A DNA stretch of 64,000 nucleotides from positions 248,001 to 312,000 of the forward strand of contig JAQJVL010000280.1 in the NCBI GenBank assembly GCA_035578905.1. Reading direction: 5' to 3'. The translations under genes were made by a program, and so were the position numbers. Below the pieces are notes generated by a model that ran no database searches, was not told where the DNA came from, and worked only from the letters and a program-made list of their open reading frames with translations. Below, piece by piece: positions 58,649 to 64,000 of this stretch. How positions within the stretch are numbered: the stretch's first letter is position 1; every line of letters starts with the position of its first letter. The stretch is from Stictocephala bisonia (Eukaryota > Arthropoda > Insecta > Hemiptera > Membracidae).

Positions 58649-59015
58649 TCTATATATATATATATAAATGTTAAATCTCACTGATTACTGTTTTTAAAAA
58701 AACCGCTAAACCTCCGAGACTGAAATTTTGTAAGATGATTGGTCCTATATTGTAGGCGTGCAATAAGAAAGGATTTTGAAAAATTCTCCGTAATTCCGAA
58801 ATGGCAGCCTTTTTTTACCCCAAAAGTGCCCCAATGTATTTCTTATGGGAAAATCACAAAAAGTAGTATTTCTGACCTAACGAGGAAAATCTCGAGTAAA
58901 AGTTTAAACCTTCACAGTTCTATACACGTAACCAACATGCACCTTATACATATATACCTAAAAACTTAAAAAGTTGGGGTATTTGGGGCCCAAAACTGGT
59001 GTCCGAGCCTAATAA
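58649..59015 (+). mobile_element. Helitron-like 5' fragment
   Basis: It begins TCTATATATATATATATAAA after A, the usual insect Helitron 5' form. The next ~350 bp matches the minus-strand 5' region of the element at 44832-46140 (TTTTTTTACCCCAAAAGTGC; CCCCAATG; TTCACAGTTCTATACACGTA). No CTAG 3' end was found, so it is probably truncated. Confidence 0.6.
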
Positions 59016-59167
59016 TAAAGTGGAATTTCAAAGGTTGTTACAATATTCAGAAATTTTAGAACATACAAATTTTTATTATTCATATTAGTTTACTATTCTA
59101 TCTTAATAATATTAATTTATTTTATTTTAAATGTAAACGGATGACTATTTTGAAATAATAGTAAAGA

Positions 59168-59936
59168 AGTATGAAGTATGGCGTGAGATAACTGCATTAT
59201 TGGTTGTCAAATGTGCTGTGCAGCGGATTGGTTTATGTCTGGCGTCCCTCGGTGGATGGACTTTGAGGCCTGATGGTATTATTATTACAATACATAGTGC
59301 AATTATTTATTATACGGTTAGAGTATCAACTGATTGACATTTTGGCAATAGTTACGCCAGAATCAGGACGTCTATTAAATACAATCTCGGATGTCAAAGA
59401 AGCACACTCGATCAGACTAATTCACTAGCCTACAGCCTCAGAGGACATACTTTGCGGTCTTATATTAATATTATTATCATACAGAAAACTACTATATTTT
59501 GTATATTTCCAGTATCGTACACTATTAATGCTTTGGTACGGTTAGGCCTAATTCAGGATGATTTCTGCTGTAAAATCGGTCGTCAAAGACATGCAAAACT
59601 TCTGATAGGTTAATGAATGGCCGATTCGATGGACGGACTCCGAGGCCTCGTAAAATTATTATTACAGTACGCAATACAATAATTTTTATTCGCTTATAGG
59701 CAATCAATTGATCGACATTTTGATGAATCAGCTTGAATCGGAATTTCATTTTGATGAATCAGAATTATGCTTGAATCGGGCGTGAGATAACTGAATCCGC
59801 TGGTCGACAAAAACGTCCCGAGTAGCGGATTGGTTAGGCTACATCTGGCTTCCTTCGGTGGACGGTATTTGATGCCTGATAGTACTATTATTACAATATG
59901 TTAAGCAAATAGTTTTTATACGCTTAGGCATAGCGC
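59168..59936. repeat. Long-period (~300-bp) degenerate repeat, left part
   Basis: Two and a half diverged units share GCGTGAGATAACTG, AGCGGATTGGTT, TCGGTGGA, TTTGAGGCCTGATGG or variants, then ATTATTATTACARTA. The third unit is interrupted at 59937 and appears to resume at 61728 (TATTCTATTAACTTATTGAC, then GACGTCTATTAAATAAAATC). Confidence 0.7.
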
Positions 59937-61727
59937 ACACGGGCGATTTTTCAGTTGGTATGATGATTTAGTTGTGCAATGAAACAGTTGTCAAAAGTTA
60001 CAGGCGCACATGGTCGACTGATGTATCGTAGTTGAATGATGGATTTTGTGGTATTTGTGCATTTGCAGTAGAGCCTCCGAATTGCAAGAAGAAAAAGAAA
60101 TCACTGGTTACATCCCATTGTGAGTAAAATGTTACTAAATGGTCAAATGTATAAACTGTTTCAACAACTGAGGGACTATGAGTCAAAATGTTTCAACTAT
60201 TTTAGAATTAACGTGCGAGCTTTGTTGAAGTATTGACGTTGGGCCACGAATAATGAATATAAATACGTGTTGCTTAATTAATTGTAGTTGATCAAAACTT
60301 TTCTAAAATTAGTAGATTATATGACAGGGTGTTACAAAAAGTACGGGCTGGCTAAGCATTTTTATATTCCCATTCTCTGTGTGATTCTAAGCTAAAAATT
60401 ACAAATAATATTTTTTAAATTGCCGCTTTGTTTGTCAGCTAGACACCATTTTGCTTTTTCCATAAATCAATTTATATCTTTGTTGATATCTTTAAGATTA
60501 TTATAAAACTCAGTAAATAGGTTCATGTTAAAAGGGTCATGTTTATTAAAAAATATTTTAAAATATTTCTGTCTGAATACTTCTTTATCTTTGTTTTATA
60601 CAGTGCAGGCCTCTTTTCAATTTCATTTATAAATAGATCAACTTCAAAATCAGTCATAATTAGAGATGTGCCAAATTGCTGTTCGAAAGAAGCAACTTAG
60701 CTGAGAGCAGTTGGCATCACTAAGTTACTTAATTAAGCTGCTTATTAAAAGTAGTTTAGCTCATCTACAGCGCACATATTAGCACTTTGTTTCTGTATAC
60801 CGTTGTTGACTGAAAATTGCTTAGCCAGCTTTAAACTTGCTTTTAATTAAATTATAAGATCAAATAAAATAGTTACACATACATACAAAACAGTTACAGC
60901 AAAACTACAAAGACAAGGCTATACAATTTCTTGCAGATGGGTTAGTAAAAATTGTGTATATCTTTACATTAATAGAACATTTAATTCAAAGTATATTGTA
61001 CATAATGACAGTGTATCGCAACAGTACAAGAGAGTTGCAGACAGTAACCAATATAGGAAAGTGCTTACTGTTCACTGATCTTGGCGTAGTCCTACTTGGT
61101 TTCTGTAACTGTTGGATGGAAATGGCTACTGCCGAGAAATTCAACTGTTTATTAGCTGAGCTGCTTACTTCAATAAACTGCTGTTTCTAAACTGCTTCAG
61201 CTTATTTAGCACATCCCTAGTTCACATTTGCCGCATCGCAACTGTGAAAGAGAGCTGCAGACAGCAACTAATATAGAAAAACGCTTACTATGGATTGCTA
61301 TTGACCAACCTGTTTTCTGTAACTGTTAAAAGAGGATAACTGCTGCCAAAAAGCAGATATTATCACTCAACTGTTTAGTAGCTGAGCTGCTTACTTTAAC
61401 AAGCTGCTGTTTAAGCTTATTTAGCACATCCCTAGTCATAATGGAAACCTAGTCATAATGGAAATAAATGAAATCACAATGTGCAAACAAAACACAACAA
61501 ACCAAGACAAGAAATAAACTGCAACTATACAGTCGGCCATGAGCGCAGACAGGTTGAATCCTGTTTGGTACAAATGAGTGATGCAACTGTTGCATTGAAT
61601 GGAATCTGTGTCCGTGAACAGATTTTTCCATCATGCAATCGTTAAGTTGCAAGTGAGCGCACTCTCATATAACAACTGTTTATTTGCTTAATCATCAAAC
61701 TAAATAATCGCCTGTGTGCGCTAGGCC
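59937..61727. mobile_element. TIR element, ~1.8 kb, interrupted by a nested hAT element
   Basis: Ends are inverted: GGCATAGCGCACACGGGCGA from the left and GGCCTAGCGCACACAGGCGA read inward from the right, continuing to about 40 bp including TGATGATT. It separates two parts of the ~300-bp repeat. No clear target duplication and no transposase; superfamily unassigned. Without the nested hAT copy it would be about 1.0 kb. Confidence 0.7.
60661..61434. mobile_element. Non-autonomous hAT element, 774 bp, 8-bp TSD
   Basis: Termini TAGAGATGTGCC (left) and TAGGGATGTGCT (right, read inward) fit the hAT consensus. They are flanked by a perfect 8-bp target duplication GTCATAAT (60653-60660 and 61435-61442). 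The interior has a ~200-bp tandem duplication of the right part (about 61000-61221 and 61238-61434), so the AGCACATCCCTAG terminus occurs twice. No transposase. Confidence 0.85.
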
Positions 61728-61960
61728 CTATATTCTATTAACTTATTGACATTTTTGCACTGGTTACGACAGATTCGGACGTCTATTAAATAAAATCTTG
61801 GTCGTCAAAGACCATCTTGATCAGATTTATTAACTAGCCGGAACAGACTTTGTGGTCACGTTTGTATTATTACCGTCCTGAAAACGACTATATATTTACT
61901 GTCCCATACATGACGAACACTTTAGTTCGGACTGGTTTCTGCTTTAAGATTATTGTTTGT
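61728..61960. repeat. Long-period repeat, right part after insertion
   Basis: Resumes the interrupted unit: ACTTATTGACATTTTTGCAC, TTCGGACGTCTATTAAAT, GGTCGTCAAAGACCATC and GATTTCTGCT-type segments parallel those at 59330-59570. Confidence 0.65.
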
Positions 61961-62379
61961 TAACTTTGTATTTTATTTTTTTTCTTTTAAATTGAATGCA
62001 ATTGTATAACTTATATATAATTATTTTATATTTTAATGTTTAGCAACGAACTAAACGTTGTTGAACATTTCATTTCAAAGCAATAATAAAATTTAAATCT
62101 AGGCCCATAGTTTAAAATTATTAAATGGTATTACAGCCATAAGGTTTATGTGTGAATGTGACAGAAATAATAGTGCCTTCTGGTTATTTAATGCATTTAA
62201 GAATTTTGTCCCGTAAAAACAGTTATATATTTACTGAAACAACTTTATCTAGACGGAATGGATCGTCTTGTCTTAAAATATCGTTGTGGGGTTTGTTTTA
62301 ATGGTCTGATAATGATAATTAGTGATTTTGGATTTTTAAAGTGTTGGTTTGGTACAGGTTTGTAATCATGGGAGTTCAA

Positions 62380-62530
62380 CGCTGCTTTATGTATCGGCCA
62401 ATCCCCCCGTGCCTACTGGGTGACATTACCGCATCAGAATCCTTCAGTTCTCATGCATTTTAAGGTTGAGTGGTAGAGAGGACGTAATAGTCCTAACTCT
62501 GCTTAATAAAGTCAATTTTCATTTCATTTA
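62380..62530 (+). repeat. Possible LINE/SINE 3' end
   Basis: GGTTGAGTGGTAGAGAGGAC, AGTCCTAACTCTGC and AATAAAGTCAATTTTCATTT in series resemble the structured 3' ends of insect non-LTR elements, closing with a TTTCATTT simple-repeat tail. No coding part. Confidence 0.4.
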
Positions 62531-63680
62531 TTTTTCCTCCTGCTTCTCATATGAGAGGCTTGCTCACATATCTCACTTTTTAATCATCGCTCATATCGTT
62601 ACGTCAGTTTTTAGAAGTTAGTTATGAGTTACTGATTGTGATAGTAATAATTCATGATAAAAAATATGGGTTAAGTGAGTGTGAAAAAACAAATGTTTTT
62701 CACATCGTCAATAGTTGTTCGATATCATTAAACATCTGTTGGTATTGTTTTATTTACAGTAGGAATTTAAACTTTTCTTTGGTTTTGGGGAGGGGGGGCT
62801 TGAGCTCGGAAGCCACTGACACTGACATATATACACACTTCCAGGGGTGTTTATATATAAGGCGCCGCTTTAATCTAGAAGTTTCGTGAAGTGTGATCCA
62901 GGTCTGTCTCGTTACCATATTACCATTCCAGAAGGTTTGCATTGTAATGCCTGGAAATTATCGCACGATTTGGGTCTTCAAGAATAATTTTTTTGTGACT
63001 CGCAAACTGAGAAGGGGGAGTGGACGCTCTGGTTAATTAGAGTGCCCGCAACATTATTTATGTCTTCGATAATTACCTTACAGCTTAGGTTCCACATATC
63101 TAAAGATTCAATGTAATGTAATTTTATTTTTTTTATTCTAAAAATCATCAATAAAAATTTCTCTTGTGGACCCCTCTGTTCTGAGGAAGGTTAACGTGGT
63201 TTGCCGAAATCAATCACTATAGTATTTGTGCATGTTGTACTTATAGAATATTTATCGAGTTATAGTCTAGGTAGATATCCCAATTCTGTATGTGGTTTGA
63301 AACATGATAAACAAGTAATTAAACTTATACATAAATGATAATGGTTCTTTACTTATCTATGATATCATAGGTAATTTTTCTTTTAAATTGAATTAAAGAA
63401 AAAAAATAAGGTTGATTTTGTTTGAATGACTCGCATGTAATATGATTCATCATACTAAAAAGTTCTTATGTATTTTGTAAATTTCTTCGTTTATTTTTTA
63501 AGATAAGGATTTTTAAAATTTTAATCTTTATATTATGTCTTAGCAAAATCTGCGTTTTGTACACTTGTACTGATAATTAATTAGGAGCCTGTGTTTATAG
63601 GAGAAGGGACAGTACACAGCCTAGTTAAGTGTGAATTGCTCTTGTAATGTAGTTGGTAATGTTTGGTTCTGTGTGTGTAG
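62531..63680. other. Intron end before the shared Tm1 exon
   Basis: No gene. A G-rich GGGGAGGGGGGGCTTGAGC at about 62786 precedes GCCACTGAC, a single hAT-like terminus without a partner. The last bases before the exon are pyrimidine/GT-rich (GTTCTGTGTGTGTAG), a usable acceptor. Confidence 0.5.
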
Positions 63681-63814
63681 GCGGAGAGTGAGGTGGCTGC
63701 CTTGAACCGCCGTATCCAGCTGCTGGAAGAGGATCTGGAGAGGTCTGAGGAGCGTCTGGCCACTGCCACAGCCAAACTGGCTGAGGCAAGTCAGGCTGCT
63801 GATGAGTCTGAGCG
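63681..63814 (+). CDS. Tm1: Tropomyosin-1, shared internal exon
   Basis: Exactly 134 nt, the conserved size of the third tropomyosin coding exon in animals, bounded by TGTGTAG and GCGGTAAGT. It encodes [38 protein letters not shown] and AADESE plus two bases of an Arg codon; uninterrupted heptads of a coiled coil that binds along actin filaments. It starts in phase 0, so both the exon at 27377-27520 (..MRREE) and that at 15124-15795 (..NSQLKR) splice to it in frame. It leaves phase 2 for the next exon, which lies beyond 64000. Codon use is GC-rich compared with the surrounding intron. Confidence 0.97.
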
Positions 63815-64000
63815 GTAAGTACAACCATCATTGAGAAGGGATGGAACCCAAACACATATTGCTAAATGTTATTCAAAGTGAAGTTATATGTGAATGTTTT
63901 TCTTTTTTTTTCAGTACTCAATCATCAAAGAAGTGTTGTAGTTTAAGTAAAGATTGTTGTTATTTTTACTTTTGTGTTGTTTTTTTAAAGGCATAGGCCT
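63815..64000 (+). other. Tm1: Start of the next Tm1 intron
   Basis: Begins with the consensus donor GTAAGT. The following tropomyosin exon is not reached before the window ends. Confidence 0.9.

Larger units (their letters stand above)
27521..63680 (+). other. Tm1: Tm1 intron, ~36 kb, between first and shared exon
   Basis: Bounded by GTAAGT at 27521 and a TGTGTGTGTAG acceptor at 63679-63680; both sides are phase 0. It is filled almost wholly with transposon remnants and repeats listed separately. No other tropomyosin exon was recognised within it. Confidence 0.9.

Noticed and set aside
58152..62818. CAGTGGCGGATG at 58152 and AGCCACTG near 62811 as paired ends of one 4.7-kb hAT element
   Set aside because: Only about 7 bp match, no target duplication was seen, and other elements in between have their own boundaries.
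1..64000. Muscle-type tropomyosin first and second exons (MDAIKKKMQAMKLEKDN-type start)
   Set aside because: Looked for on the plus strand but not recognised anywhere; they presumably lie upstream of the window. Eye scanning could miss a short exon.

Overview
The window looks like AT-rich, transposon-laden insect DNA. Coding exons with GT..AG introns, insect-type non-LTR, BEL/Pao, Helitron, piggyBac-like, hAT and Tc1/mariner-like remnants, and an insect-style tropomyosin-1 gene all point that way. The order cannot be fixed from the sequence; a hemipteran-type genome is a guess.

The one host gene recognised is tropomyosin-1 (Tm1) on the + strand. Three exons are visible. (a) A first exon at 15124-15795 encodes a disordered, basic N-terminal extension ending in a coiled-coil start; it resembles the 'atypical' Tm1-I/C isoform known from Drosophila. 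(b) A short cytoplasmic-type first exon lies at 27377-27520. (c) A shared 134-nt internal exon lies at 63681-63814. Exons (a) and (b) both end in phase 0 at a GT donor, and (c) starts in phase 0 after an AG acceptor, so either can join (c) in frame. The introns would be about 48 kb and 36 kb. No muscle-type first exons were seen, and the gene continues beyond the right edge.

Layout. 0-8 kb: a decayed jockey-like LINE (- strand), a 5S-rRNA-derived SINE candidate, short tandem repeats, and a 231-bp MITE inserted in a minisatellite. 8.6-14.2 kb: a 25-bp array (about 24 copies), a 61-bp array (about 33 copies), and a long inverted-repeat element with a 28-bp array expanded in one arm. 15-16 kb: the atypical Tm1 exon. 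17-21 kb: a TA-flanked MITE, a piggyBac-like element with a 22-codon transposase remnant, and a dispersed repeat family. 23.6-25.9 kb: a 69/70-bp array, homogeneous on the left and divergent on the right. 27.4 kb: the cytoplasmic Tm1 exon.

27.5-63.7 kb is Tm1 intron filled with mobile DNA: TTAA-flanked elements, a tRNA-derived SINE, a BEL/Pao gag remnant, an 880-bp near-palindrome, several Helitron-like elements (40.6, 44.8, 46.8 and 58.6 kb), and two long-TIR transposons on the - strand. The first of these (49928-52776) has an intact 490-514 aa transposase whose second Asp and Glu are 82 residues apart, the DD82E spacing reported for the Sailor group of the IS630-Tc1-mariner superfamily. The second (53414-56345) is a related but broken copy with different termini. 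At 59-62 kb a hAT-type element with a perfect 8-bp target duplication sits inside another TIR element, which itself interrupts an older repeat.

The most noteworthy items are the atypical tropomyosin exon, the intact DD82E element beside a decayed cousin, the very long intronic hairpin, and the one-armed minisatellite expansion inside an inverted-repeat transposon.
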